Below, piece by piece: positions 46,574 through 55,199 of a DNA stretch of 64,000 nt. Made by a program: the position numbers and the translations under genes. This stretch comes from a virus. The notes beneath the pieces are model-generated. The model searched no databases. It saw nothing but the letters and a program-made list of their open reading frames with translations, and was not told the origin of the DNA. The stretch is from IMG/VR virus record IMGVR_UViG_3300025141_000046, positions 29,275-93,274 of that record, one strand, 5' to 3'. Within the stretch, counting starts at the first letter, position 1. Each line of letters starts with the position of its first letter.

Positions 46574-48010
46574 CTACTTGATAAATACTTCTTCACTGAG
46601 CGCCTCAGCCACCGCAGTTGCCAGTGTTGAGCATGCTGCAGCTATTCCACCATCAACTATCGTTCCGCCCATATTTCCAAATGTAAATGGCATGGCTAAG
46701 CCAATAGCAGTGCTAAAGTCAGCCATAGCTTTTGCTAAATCTTCTCCGCGTATAACCTTTTGAGCAGATCTTGCAGAATTTGTTCCCTCGATGACAATTT
46801 TTCCGTCTGACGTGATGCATATCTCTGCTTGTGAAGATCCCTCTTTTATCATTCTAATGCTACCACCGTCTCTTGCTACCAGCCTTATCTCTGTTGACTT
46901 TGCAACTATATAGGGCATTGCCTCGACCTGCGGTGCTGATGAGTCTGTAAATTCTAGACCGAAGTTAGAATCTCCATCTGTCTTCATGGAAACGTAAATT
47001 CTTGAAAGATCATTCTCAAAATCAGGGTGGCCCTCAATCTCATTGGGAGATTCACCGGAAAAAGATGGGAACTTGTCACCTTCAAAATAGCTATAAAGAT
47101 CCTCACCTCTCTTTTCTATCTCTACGTCTGAAATTTTGGTCTCATCAGTCTGGCCTCGACCTGCAACTATATCAATTGTTCCTCTTCCAAAATCTGTACC
47201 TAGTAAATCTTGCACTTCTGACGGTTGTACAAGAGATGGTCTATCTTGCCCTAAATTAACCAGCGTGTTATGCGAGCCCTCTATTGTAAAATCACCAAGA
47301 AGAGGTGAGAATCGTGGAACTGGCTCTCCGCTAAATTGTGTTATGTAAGCGGTCGAAGAGGCTACAATTTGATCATATGAATTCTCACCAGGAAGTGTAT
47401 TTTTACTTGAGTTTCCGTTTCCGCCAGCAGGGAATCCAAAAACATCCTCTTGATCAAAATCTGCCGCCTCCTCGTCCGCGGCTTCGAGTGCACTTGTATT
47501 CTCTGTTGGGACATGCGAATATAGAAATTCTCTATCTGCGTGGGTATAGTTAGGATCGTCAACTTTTATATCAGAAGTAATTCTTGATACCCAATATCCC
47601 CTCCTAGATTTTTCACGCTGTAGTGTTTCGTATATTACCCATATCTTTTCGCCTGGCTTTACCGGCATTGACATGTGCGGGAATAATGGATAAAATATCT
47701 CCGGTGATGGTTTTGACCATGCTTCACCATCTGAAACCACTACTGCGGTGATAGACCTTCTAGGCATTTTTGATATGAGGTCCGTATTTGAAACACTGTT
47801 TATACCCTTGAGAAGAGACTCGCCATACGTCATCTCAGGATCGTTAGTCGGGTTTATTGCGAGATCTACGACAGGATTTGAGAAAAAATCTTTAACAACT
47901 GCTTCATATAAAATTCTACCGCTTCCGCCGCCTGCGGGTGAATTTAAATTAGCATTTGGATTTGTTTTTGTGCTATTTGATGTAGGTTCTCTGAATCTCT
48001 TAAGAGACAT
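46574..48010 (-). CDS. 5: Baseplate central spike protein, gp5-like without lysozyme
   Basis: Forms the membrane-piercing spike below the baseplate hub. The N-terminal part holds an OB-type barrel: RSITAVVVSDGEAWSKPSPE, then HMSMPVKPGEKIWVIYETLQ and RRGYWVSRITSD. The C-terminal region has the beta-helix type repeats IRLVARDGGSIRMIKE and ICITSDGKIVIEG found in gp5/VgrG spikes. There is no T4-type lysozyme domain between them; the linker (about 150-370) is acidic and low-complexity in places (DEEAADFDQEDVFGFP). It follows a small helical protein by 4 bp. Confidence 0.88.
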   Translation of the reverse strand: MSLKRFREPTSNSTKTNPNANLNSPAGGGSGRILYEAVVKDFFSNPVVDLAINPTNDPEMTYGESLLKGINSVSNTDLISKMPRRSITAVVVSDGEAWSKPSPEIFYPLFPHMSMPVKPGEKIWVIYETLQREKSRRGYWVSRITSDIKVDDPNYTHADREFLYSHVPTENTSALEAADEEAADFDQEDVFGFPAGGNGNSSKNTLPGENSYDQIVASSTAYITQFSGEPVPRFSPLLGDFTIEGSHNTLVNLGQDRPSLVQPSEVQDLLGTDFGRGTIDIVAGRGQTDETKISDVEIEKRGEDLYSYFEGDKFPSFSGESPNEIEGHPDFENDLSRIYVSMKTDGDSNFGLEFTDSSAPQVEAMPYIVAKSTEIRLVARDGGSIRMIKEGSSQAEICITSDGKIVIEGTNSARSAQKVIRGEDLAKAMADFSTAIGLAMPFTFGNMGGTIVDGGIAAACSTLATAVAEALSEEVFIK

Positions 48011-48014
48011 CTTG

Positions 48015-48374
48015 CTACCCCTCTATTTTTCCATAAATATCATTCACATCAATAGCTTTGTCTTCTTCTTTTGCTATGATCTCAGCAAGTCTCAAAATTT
48101 GATCATTAGATTTTGACATTCTTTCGAGATATTTTGACAAAATTGATCCGTAGGTGGCGTGATTGGTCAAGTTTCCCTGGGTCTGGAATAAAAGATCTGT
48201 AAGCAAAATACCTGCGTTCTCCCTATCACTCAGCGCATTTTCATATATTTCTTTCCACAGAAGTTTTTTCTTATCTGCTGTACTCTCTAGGGAGTCAAGA
48301 AGTTCAGAAAATTTTGATATCTTTTCTTCTTTTTCCCTTACTTTCTTCATGAATGACTTTTTTTCATTACTCAT
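48015..48374 (-). CDS. Conserved helical protein between sigma factor and spike genes (119 aa)
   Basis: An all-helical protein: a coiled-coil start (KKVREKEEKISKFSELLDSL), then KKLLWKEIYENALSDRENAG, ILLTDLLFQ and SKYLERMSKSNDQILRLAEI. The IYENA..DRENA...L.DL ... KYLERMSK.NDQ pattern recurs, as I recall, in marine T4-like phages, without known function. Its ATG overlaps the sigma gene's TGA (ATGA), with GGAGAT in the end of that gene as the ribosome binding site. Possibly a baseplate assembly factor. Confidence 0.8.
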   Translation of the reverse strand: MSNEKKSFMKKVREKEEKISKFSELLDSLESTADKKKLLWKEIYENALSDRENAGILLTDLLFQTQGNLTNHATYGSILSKYLERMSKSNDQILRLAEIIAKEEDKAIDVNDIYGKIEG

Positions 48375-49108
48375 ATTTTATCTCCAAAAAATAAAAGAAA
48401 ATCTCCCTTTCCGGTAATATCCCTGTAGTGTTTTCTAATTTTAGACATGGTTACTGACAGCTGTTTGGGTGAAAGGTTAGATATGTCTCGCAAGTACACA
48501 AAAACAGCTCTCTTATTAAGTAGCTCGAGATCGTCAACTCTGTCAAAAAGTGATATTATAGCATCCATACATGCATGCTCCCTTTCTGTCTTGAGCTGGT
48601 TTTTTATATCAGAAAGTATCTTTTCAAGATCTTTTCTCGATTCTCTTCTCATGATAGATACTTCTTGATTTGGGCCTACTTTAAATGATTCGTGTAGGTT
48701 AGCCGGTGAACCAGTCATCTCCTCAAGAGCATCTATACTTACATGCCGCTTGTTTAGCTTTGCAGTCTTTTTACTTTGTATGATGAGCCAATTTTTTGCC
48801 ACAACATTAAAATATGAAAATGCTTTGGTTCCTCGATCTGGATCAAATTTATGAAGGGTTTCGTATAAAAATGTTACGCAGTCACACTTAAGTCTCCCAA
48901 ATGCCTCTGGAGATTTTGCAAATTTGTGAATAAATATTAAATTTTCTGCAAGCTTATTAAATGCTGGAAGTATCTTTACAACGTATATTTCATGTTTCTC
49001 AGTAATCTGCGGTGCATTTTGAAAATCTCTTATTGCATCGTGAGTATCCATTGTAAAATAATTATTTTTTCCCTTTCCCTTCCTCCTCTTGATTGTTCTT
49101 TTTTTCAT
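48371..49108 (-). CDS. 55: Late-transcription sigma factor, gp55-like
   Basis: A small sigma factor that would redirect host RNA polymerase to late promoters. The key segment HKFDPDRGTKAFSYFNVVAK, then NWLIIQSKK (residues 87-113), matches region 2 of gp55 and sigma-70 proteins, the part that binds the core enzyme and the -10 element. The N-terminus is highly basic (KKRTIKRRKGKGK), and the C-terminal half is helical (LSPKQLSVTMSKIRKHYRDI, region-4-like). It is 245 residues, longer than T4 gp55 (185). Start and stop both overlap neighbours by ATGA. No gp33 or gp45 gene is seen in the window. Confidence 0.88.
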   Translation of the reverse strand: MKKRTIKRRKGKGKNNYFTMDTHDAIRDFQNAPQITEKHEIYVVKILPAFNKLAENLIFIHKFAKSPEAFGRLKCDCVTFLYETLHKFDPDRGTKAFSYFNVVAKNWLIIQSKKTAKLNKRHVSIDALEEMTGSPANLHESFKVGPNQEVSIMRRESRKDLEKILSDIKNQLKTEREHACMDAIISLFDRVDDLELLNKRAVFVYLRDISNLSPKQLSVTMSKIRKHYRDITGKGDFLLFFGDKI

Positions 49109-49422
49109 TTTTCAATACTTTCCTTATATTCTTCCAAAGAATCATCGGTTAATCTATTTGCAATCACTAAAAGTGAATCACGAGTCCTTCCTATGTCGTC
49201 AACAACCTGTCTTACTTCGACAGAGTCGAAAAAAATAGGTATTTCTAAAACTTTTGACATAGAGGTGTATCTTTGATCAATACTGTCTAGACATTCTTCA
49301 ATTGCATCTTGCATTCTTAATATGATTATTCCGTGCTTTATGTTAAAATAAATAGATATAACAAGAAGGACAAAAAGCAATAAAGACATAGCAAGAAGAA
49401 TATTTGAAAACCCTATTGACAT
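49105..49422 (-). CDS. Small single-pass membrane protein (105 aa)
   Basis: An N-terminal hydrophobic helix (ILLAMSLLLFVLLVISIYF, residues about 8-26) is followed by a helical, acidic cytoplasmic-type domain (QDAIEECLDSIDQRYTSMSK ... QVVDDIGRTRDSLLVIANRL). Proteins of this plan occur in T4-like marine phages near gp55; the function is unknown. The gene overlaps the preceding glycosyltransferase by 10 bp and the sigma gene by ATGA. Confidence 0.78.
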   Translation of the reverse strand: MSIGFSNILLAMSLLLFVLLVISIYFNIKHGIIILRMQDAIEECLDSIDQRYTSMSKVLEIPIFFDSVEVRQVVDDIGRTRDSLLVIANRLTDDSLEEYKESIEK

Positions 49423-50585
49423 TTTTTAATTATTTCTCCAATAACTTTATCGTATATTTGGCAAATAGACTTTCGCGAGTATTCAGACCTAATTCTTTCT
49501 CCAAGCTGTATAGACCACTTTTTTGGCTCATGCGACTTAGATTTGAATTTTTTAACTTTTTTCTTAAAGTCTTTTTCACTTGGGTTTGCCCAAGATGAAT
49601 TGTCAACAAAAATTCTATTATCAACTTTTTCAGGTGGTATTTTTATTAAATCGTAGCCTATTTTTAAAAATTTTCCGAGAGCTAGAAACTCTGTATGCGC
49701 GGACCAGTTTGTAGCAATTACAGGAAGATCTGATGCTGCGGCCTCTAAAAGAGGTAATCCAAAGCCCTCGCCTCTAGTTAGGCTAATGAGAGCTTTTATT
49801 GATTCATTTTTATACATTCCTGCAATTTCGTCGGGATATAAGTTTCCGTGGACGAGGTGAATCTTCGGGTATTGCCCCTTTCTAACTTCAGAAATTAATT
49901 TTCTGACAAGATCGGTTGTTAGCTGTCTATCTATTGTTGTCCCTCTTCCGTGATTTGTCTTCAATACTATTCCAACATCCGGGTCATCATGAAATGCTTC
50001 ACAGAGCCACTTTATTGTATAGAAAATATTTTTTCTATCAGTTGCTGGAGTTTGTCCTGTAAGCTGTGATAGCAGCAAGAAATTAAAATTAGTATCAAAA
50101 TTCATCTCGGAAAACTTTTTACTTAAATTTCCAGAAGATATTTCTTCAAAAAACCACTCAGGAATAACGTAGATATCAACTTCGATATTTCCTGAATTTT
50201 CGAGACATGATTTTGCATGTTCTGACGGTACTATGACTGCATCCATTTTATTGCATGCTTCTATCCAGTTTGGGGGACACATATCTGTTTCAACTATAGC
50301 TGATATCCCAATATTTATTCTTGCCATATTTGGATCCCACTCATCAGGCAGCTGAACCTGAAAAGATATATCAGCGATCTGATCGCTAGTCTGAGTCATT
50401 GACATAATTCTTCCTATCATTCCGGACTCTAAGTCAGAATTAATAAGCCAGGGCGTATTTCCCCAGTTCACTACTTGAGTCTCTACATCAAACATGCTTG
50501 ATTCATCAAGATATGAAAATATTTGCCTAGAGTGAACTCCGTAGCCACTCACAGATAAAAGCGGTGCTCTAATTATTGCTCTCAT
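49413..50585 (-). CDS. Glycosyltransferase, GT4-like (390 aa)
   Basis: A GT-B fold retaining glycosyltransferase. The C-terminal half has LTRGEGFGLPLLEAAASDLP with the E-x7-E motif, then VIATNWSAHTEF, which binds the sugar nucleotide. The N-terminus (RAIIRAPLLSVSGYGVHSRQ) has the glycine-rich loop of the acceptor domain. The neighbouring upstream gene encodes a second enzyme of the same family. Donor and acceptor are not predictable from sequence. Whether it acts on DNA, virion protein or cell surface is open; the other cluster genes favour a glycan. Confidence 0.88.
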   Translation of the reverse strand: MRAIIRAPLLSVSGYGVHSRQIFSYLDESSMFDVETQVVNWGNTPWLINSDLESGMIGRIMSMTQTSDQIADISFQVQLPDEWDPNMARINIGISAIVETDMCPPNWIEACNKMDAVIVPSEHAKSCLENSGNIEVDIYVIPEWFFEEISSGNLSKKFSEMNFDTNFNFLLLSQLTGQTPATDRKNIFYTIKWLCEAFHDDPDVGIVLKTNHGRGTTIDRQLTTDLVRKLISEVRKGQYPKIHLVHGNLYPDEIAGMYKNESIKALISLTRGEGFGLPLLEAAASDLPVIATNWSAHTEFLALGKFLKIGYDLIKIPPEKVDNRIFVDNSSWANPSEKDFKKKVKKFKSKSHEPKKWSIQLGERIRSEYSRKSICQIYDKVIGEIIKKCQ

Positions 50586-50600
50586 TTTTTAAAAATCCAA

Positions 50601-51842
50601 CTAAATAGTGTTGACTTTATACCTCTCATAGGTTTCCTCCCAATTATTAATTTTTTTCCAAAGTAGCTTATCCCACTCATCAATCATATCCTGATAGTTG
50701 AACTCTGATTCGACATATGACATTACTTTTTGTGAAAGTGATAGCTTATCTTTATCTGACATATCATATAATTTCATAATTGCCGAGCCTACTGTAGATG
50801 TGCTGACATAGTCCTCATAGATGTATGGGACGTTCTGAGATCCCACTAGTGTTCTAAACTCTATCGGCAGCGCGATGCCGTTCTCAGTTCCATCTCTATG
50901 ATCTTCGACCTGTCTAGTCAGACCGCCTGTTTTAGTTGCGATGATAGGTGTTCCTGTCATCATTGATTCAAGTGTTGATAGACCGAAACCCTCTGCAAAG
51001 CTAATGTTTAGACAAAAATCTGATATATTGTAAAGTGTATTCATCTGGTCAAAATCTATTCTATCTCTTGAGAAAAGAACGTTATCTTGAACATTTAACA
51101 TTTCTGCAACCTGAATTAAATTTGCGCCCTCACTGTCGTGAGGGTCACAGTGCATAACCATTGTTGCTTTTCTATGCCCATGCTTTCTCTCTAGCATGTC
51201 TAGGAATATTTTCCAAGATTCTAAAACATCTGAAGATCTCTTTCTTTTTGCATTTCTATTGATCCATATTCCCACAAAGTGATCTTCACGATTGCTTCCA
51301 ATAAGTTCTTTTTTACTCTCGAGAATTTTATCCTCTGGAAGCTTAAAGAATATGTTCTTTGGAACCGTGTGAGGTACAAAATTTGTTTTTTCAGGATAAT
51401 GCTCAGATATCTGTGTATAAGTGTGATGTGAGTGACAATTTAAAAGATCAGTTGAATCATAAAGCGGTGAATTAAATTTTGGATACGGTGTATTATCCCA
51501 GACATGCCACCATACTATAGGGCACATCTGGTGTATTTCATCCTCCATTTCAAAAAGCCAGATAAAAAATCTTGGATCAGTAAATATTAAAAGAGCATCT
51601 GGCTTCTCTGTTGCAAGAGTGACCCTTAGCATGTCCCTATTGCCAAAGCCATCTATCGGCTTAATGATAAAGTCTTCATTGACAACAACTGTCCGATAGT
51701 CGTTGTGCTTAAGAGCTGCTCCAAACTGTCTAAATGTATACCTATTTTTTTCTAAGAGGCCTTCAATTAGATGTCTTGTTTGTACACCTACACCAGAAGT
51801 TGATAGTGCATGATCTGAAAGCACCAGTATTTTCTTTTTCAT
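50601..51842 (-). CDS. Glycosyltransferase, GT4-like (413 aa)
   Basis: A GT-B glycosyltransferase. It begins KKKILVLSDHALSTSGVGVQ, the donor/acceptor loop, and has ISFAEGFGLSTLESMMTGTP with the E-x7-E motif, then IIATKTGGLTRQVED. The ATG at 51842 is preferred since GGAGAACAA stands directly before it; an in-frame start at 51869 lacks this. It lies 15 bp before the GT4 gene downstream and the two may act in sequence. Substrate unknown. Confidence 0.88.
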   Translation of the reverse strand: MKKKILVLSDHALSTSGVGVQTRHLIEGLLEKNRYTFRQFGAALKHNDYRTVVVNEDFIIKPIDGFGNRDMLRVTLATEKPDALLIFTDPRFFIWLFEMEDEIHQMCPIVWWHVWDNTPYPKFNSPLYDSTDLLNCHSHHTYTQISEHYPEKTNFVPHTVPKNIFFKLPEDKILESKKELIGSNREDHFVGIWINRNAKRKRSSDVLESWKIFLDMLERKHGHRKATMVMHCDPHDSEGANLIQVAEMLNVQDNVLFSRDRIDFDQMNTLYNISDFCLNISFAEGFGLSTLESMMTGTPIIATKTGGLTRQVEDHRDGTENGIALPIEFRTLVGSQNVPYIYEDYVSTSTVGSAIMKLYDMSDKDKLSLSQKVMSYVESEFNYQDMIDEWDKLLWKKINNWEETYERYKVNTI

Positions 51843-51901
51843 TTGTTCTCCAGCAGGTAAATAGTACACATTATTATGTGCCTGTTAAAGATAGAAACGT
51901 G

Positions 51902-52744
51902 TTATCTACAATCGTCAGTATTGTAATACGGGCAATACTTGCAAGAATTTCTATTTTTTAAATAGGCTCCATTCTCGACTGCGACAATCATATTTCGCAT
52001 AAGTTTCACACCTCTATCTAGAGTTTTTTGTCCTACAGATACAGCAACTAATTCACAAATTTTTCCAGGCTTACCGCCCCTCTTAAGCAATATAAATCCG
52101 CATCTAATATCTTTAAGGTCAATATTATGCTTTCGAGACCAAAAGTACTTATACAGAATAAGCTGTGCTGTCATACCGAGATCTTGCTTTTTATCTCTTC
52201 GCCATCCCCAGGCACCTGCAGTCTTCCAGTCAATAATCCAGTAGTTGTATCCCGTGCCTTTTTTCTTTGGAACTTTTATAACTCCATCGATGAATCCTTT
52301 AAATAAGACACTTTTGTTTTCAACAGTTTCGTATAGTGACTCTTCTGCATTAAAACATTCCCACTCTGGAAATTCTTTGTCTAAAAATTCAGGTATTTCC
52401 GCCCACATATTTTCAGCCCAGGAGCACCATTCATCAACAGGGACATGTTTGTACCAGCCAGGCTGAGCATTATACCATTCGGGATTTTCAAAACCATTCT
52501 TTTCCCATGCACTTCTTATTTCACTTAAAAGTTTTTTCTTATCAACTTTTTTTGCATCCAGGATTGTCTCACAACCAGCGTGGACTGCTGTACCAAAATC
52601 AAGGTATGGCGATGGTTCAAACTTATCAATTTTATCAATATAGGCTAGTTTGTGTCGCCAGGGACATTCTTTCCATATTTTTATCTCTGAGAATGATATG
52701 TGCGGTTTTCCAGTGGGAAAGCTAGATTTTAATAAATTTTTCAT
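51902..52744 (-). CDS. Cas4/RecB-like PD-(D/E)XK nuclease with Fe-S cysteines
   Basis: A 280-residue exonuclease-type protein. The N-terminal SFSEIKIWKECPWRHKLAYI carries the first cysteine (C27), followed by FGTAVHAGCE with the conserved histidine (H55). The catalytic core is GFIDGVIKV (D near 155) and WIIDWKTAG (D and K near 173-175), the PD-(D/E)XK signature. The C-terminus NSCKYCPYYNTDDCR supplies three more cysteines (268, 271, 279) for an iron-sulfur cluster as in Cas4/AddB. ATG at 52744 behind AGGAGAAAC. No Cas1/Cas2 or repeat array is nearby, so a CRISPR role is not indicated; phage recombination or DNA processing is likelier. Confidence 0.9.
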   Translation of the reverse strand: MKNLLKSSFPTGKPHISFSEIKIWKECPWRHKLAYIDKIDKFEPSPYLDFGTAVHAGCETILDAKKVDKKKLLSEIRSAWEKNGFENPEWYNAQPGWYKHVPVDEWCSWAENMWAEIPEFLDKEFPEWECFNAEESLYETVENKSVLFKGFIDGVIKVPKKKGTGYNYWIIDWKTAGAWGWRRDKKQDLGMTAQLILYKYFWSRKHNIDLKDIRCGFILLKRGGKPGKICELVAVSVGQKTLDRGVKLMRNMIVAVENGAYLKNRNSCKYCPYYNTDDCR

Positions 52745-52810
52745 TGTTTCTCCTACTTTTATTCTACACAAAAATATTGCAATTTTTAAGAATATAAGCC
52801 TAAATTTTAT

Positions 52811-53431
52811 CTAATGATAGTAGCCTAGAAATCTAGCAAACTCAATAATTTTCTGATTAATAGCAACTGTGTCAAACATATTTCTATTTTTTATATAAAA
52901 TCCTGGCTCACCTAAAGATTTTTCATTGATGTGGCCGCCGTGCAAATGAGATAGATTGTCAATTATTCCAAAATTTTTACTATTTGAAATTTCTATATTT
53001 CTCTCTATGCATGTTTGATCTTTTATCTCTTTGAGCTTGTCTATGCTTATTTTTATATTTAGAAAATCAGCTATTATCTGTATTCTTTTTTCAGGATTGT
53101 AATAATATTTCTCATATTCTATAAACAAAACATTTCTTCCAATATTTGAATCTCTTACTAGATTCTCATAGTTTGATTTTTGAATCATTATTCTTCTGCT
53201 CGCATGACGAGCTGCTACTGATTTTGGGTAAACGTCGCTTAATTTTAAGAATAGTGAAAAGTATGCCTCAATTGGATTTCTATAAGTGTATATGCAACTT
53301 TCTAGACCTGGAACATACTCATGCGTCTTTTCAAGCCTTTGTCCTAACAATAGTGATGATATTTGCCATGATACAGTAGATCCAGATCTTTCCATTCCTA
53401 TACAAGTTACAAAATCTTCCAATAAATTCAA
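52811..53431 (-). CDS. Sulfotransferase-like protein (206 aa)
   Basis: A P-loop PAPS-dependent sulfotransferase. The 5'-phosphosulfate loop is IGMERSGSTVSW (residues 11-22), and the 3'-phosphate site is YTYRNPIEAYFSLF with R51 and S59. Both match the family motifs in the right order. The C-terminal SLGEPGFYIKNRNM region resembles the end-of-domain RKG-like loop. Start is TTG at 53431; a later ATG would remove the P-loop. It sits between the nuclease and the epimerase genes in the sugar cluster, so it may sulfate a sugar. At 206 residues it is shorter than typical (about 280). Confidence 0.83.
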   Translation of the reverse strand: MNLLEDFVTCIGMERSGSTVSWQISSLLLGQRLEKTHEYVPGLESCIYTYRNPIEAYFSLFLKLSDVYPKSVAARHASRRIMIQKSNYENLVRDSNIGRNVLFIEYEKYYYNPEKRIQIIADFLNIKISIDKLKEIKDQTCIERNIEISNSKNFGIIDNLSHLHGGHINEKSLGEPGFYIKNRNMFDTVAINQKIIEFARFLGYYH

Positions 53432-53445
53432 CCTGTCGCCCTTTA

Positions 53446-54336
53446 TTAATACTTGTGTATTTTATCTTCTAGGGAGTAGAGAGGAGTCCACCCAAGGTCT
53501 ATTTCTGTTCTAGTAATATCTGCAAGTGTTTCTCTCACCTCGGCTGGTCTCTCACTAATGTGCTCAATTCCAGCACCCATGTTTATCATATCAGCTATCT
53601 CAATTATTGAATAATTCTTGCCCGTTCCAACATTATAAATTTTATGCTCTATCTCCGACTCAATTGAGCAAATGTTGGCACTGACAACATCTTCGACATA
53701 AGTGAAGTCTCTTCTTTGCAATCCATCGCCTACAACTGTTACTCTTTTCCCCTCGCTAGTCTGTCTTTTAAAGAGGCCAATTACAGGTGCATACTGTCCT
53801 TTAATAGGTTCCCGGGGACCGTAAACATTGAAATATCTTAAAACTATTGAATTTAAGCTGTATAGCTGAAAATATAACTTGCAAACTTGCTCACCCATCC
53901 ACTTTGACATTGAGTATGGATTTAGACAATATGGGGGCATATTTGGCTGGAATGGAATTGTATTCTGTTGGCCATATAGTGATGACGTACTAGAATATAC
54001 AATCTTCTTTGCAGAGTACAACCTGGACCACTCTAGGACCCTCTGTGTACCTACTACGTTAACATCGAAGCAAGCTCCGGGATTTTCAATAGTAGGTTGA
54101 ATCCTACTACGAGCGGCAAGATGAAAAACATAGTCGACACCACTAAAAATATCGCTACAGTCATCTTTAGAAATATCTTTTTTCCAATAGTTGGCTTTGT
54201 CATTATAATAAAATTCCTCATTTTCCTGTGCAGATAAATCATCTATAACTCTAACATCATGACCCAGATAGACAAGCCTGTCAACAATATGACTTCCAAT
54301 AAACCCGCAGCCTCCAGTTACAAGACTAGTCTTCAC
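53446..54336 (-). CDS. NAD-dependent sugar epimerase/dehydratase, extended SDR (296 aa)
   Basis: The N-terminus KTSLVTGGCGFIGSHIVDRL holds the Rossmann GxxGxxG. The catalytic region is VYSSTSSLYG (serine) and LNPYSMSKWMGE (Y-x3-K). RYFNVYGPREP and RRDFTYVEDVVSA are typical of UDP-hexose 4-epimerase/UDP-glucuronate-type enzymes. Substrate cannot be fixed. It starts with GTG, 11 bp inside the end of the upstream dehydrogenase gene. A second, distinct member lies at 55200-56147. Confidence 0.9.
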   Translation of the reverse strand: MKTSLVTGGCGFIGSHIVDRLVYLGHDVRVIDDLSAQENEEFYYNDKANYWKKDISKDDCSDIFSGVDYVFHLAARSRIQPTIENPGACFDVNVVGTQRVLEWSRLYSAKKIVYSSTSSLYGQQNTIPFQPNMPPYCLNPYSMSKWMGEQVCKLYFQLYSLNSIVLRYFNVYGPREPIKGQYAPVIGLFKRQTSEGKRVTVVGDGLQRRDFTYVEDVVSANICSIESEIEHKIYNVGTGKNYSIIEIADMINMGAGIEHISERPAEVRETLADITRTEIDLGWTPLYSLEDKIHKY

Positions 54337-55165
54337 TTACAGCTCTTCCCTTCATGGTAATCCAGTCTTTATTTTTTCTATATCTACCATTTGAAAAAGA
54401 TACATTCTCCAATAGTGATACATTAACATCTCTCTCAGTTCCAAAAAATATCATAGCTGCCAAGTCTTTTGGAAAGCAGTGGCCACCAAAGCCCCTGTCG
54501 CCATCAGGCCCGGGAACTGCAAGATGACTATTTCCAATTCTTTTATCAAAAAGTGCATATTCACAAACTTTATCATAATCTACACCAGAAGCTGCGCATA
54601 TATCATACATCTGGTTGGCAAATGTAACCTTTGTAGATAGAAAGCAATTTATAAAATACTTTACAGATTCTGCTGTATTTGATCCTGTTTTAATTATTGG
54701 AATTGTCGGAAATGCTTTTCTAAACATTTGTTTAATCTTTCCAGTAGACGGTCTTGGTCCACCAATTATAATTCTTGTCTGATTTTTAAAATCTTCAAAT
54801 GAGTTAGCCTCAGTTAGAAATTCAGGGCTGAAGCATACGTCAACCCTTGTACTTCTATTTATTCTTTCCGTCGTACCGGGTGGGATTGTAGACTTTATTA
54901 CAATAATCGGGAACGTATTATAAAATGCACACTCATCATCAATTTTTTGAATTGCTGACTCAAGAATTCTAGTATCACACTGACCTGACTTTTTCATAGG
55001 AGTTGGCAAGCAGACAAATATAATATCGGCGCATGAAGTAATTTCTGAATGTGAGTTTTTTGACAATGTTGAATCTATGTCATACGCCATTATTTCATAA
55101 AAGTTTTTCAAACCCTCTCTTACTGCAGATCCAACAAATCCTTGTCCTATTATTCCAATTTTCAT
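54326..55165 (-). CDS. Nucleotide-sugar dehydrogenase, short UDP-glucose/GlcNAc dehydrogenase-like (279 aa)
   Basis: Oxidises a UDP-sugar at C6 to the uronic acid. Motifs are MKIGIIGQGFVGSAV (NAD), FVCLPTPMKKSG, IKSTIPPGTTE, VCFSPEFLTEAN and the catalytic cysteine in GFGGHCFPKDL (near 230). The family usually has about 400-450 residues with a C-terminal nucleotide-binding domain, which is absent here: the protein ends about 45 residues after the cysteine. Such short forms may still work through the central dimer helix. Strong AGAGGTC site before the ATG. It stands between the two epimerase genes. Confidence 0.9.
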   Translation of the reverse strand: MKIGIIGQGFVGSAVREGLKNFYEIMAYDIDSTLSKNSHSEITSCADIIFVCLPTPMKKSGQCDTRILESAIQKIDDECAFYNTFPIIVIKSTIPPGTTERINRSTRVDVCFSPEFLTEANSFEDFKNQTRIIIGGPRPSTGKIKQMFRKAFPTIPIIKTGSNTAESVKYFINCFLSTKVTFANQMYDICAASGVDYDKVCEYALFDKRIGNSHLAVPGPDGDRGFGGHCFPKDLAAMIFFGTERDVNVSLLENVSFSNGRYRKNKDWITMKGRAVSED

Positions 55166-55199
55166 CTATGACCTCTTTTTATATTATCTAGCATAGCTA

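Noticed and set aside
45882-46763. Long plus-strand open frame (293 codons) opposite the Zn-ribbon, acidic-protein and spike genes
   Set aside because: It is serine/isoleucine-rich with no family pattern, spans two intergenic junctions of well-supported minus-strand genes, and no other plus-strand gene exists in the window.
51902-52744. CRISPR-Cas association for the Cas4-like nuclease
   Set aside because: No Cas1, Cas2 or repeat-spacer array is present anywhere in the window.
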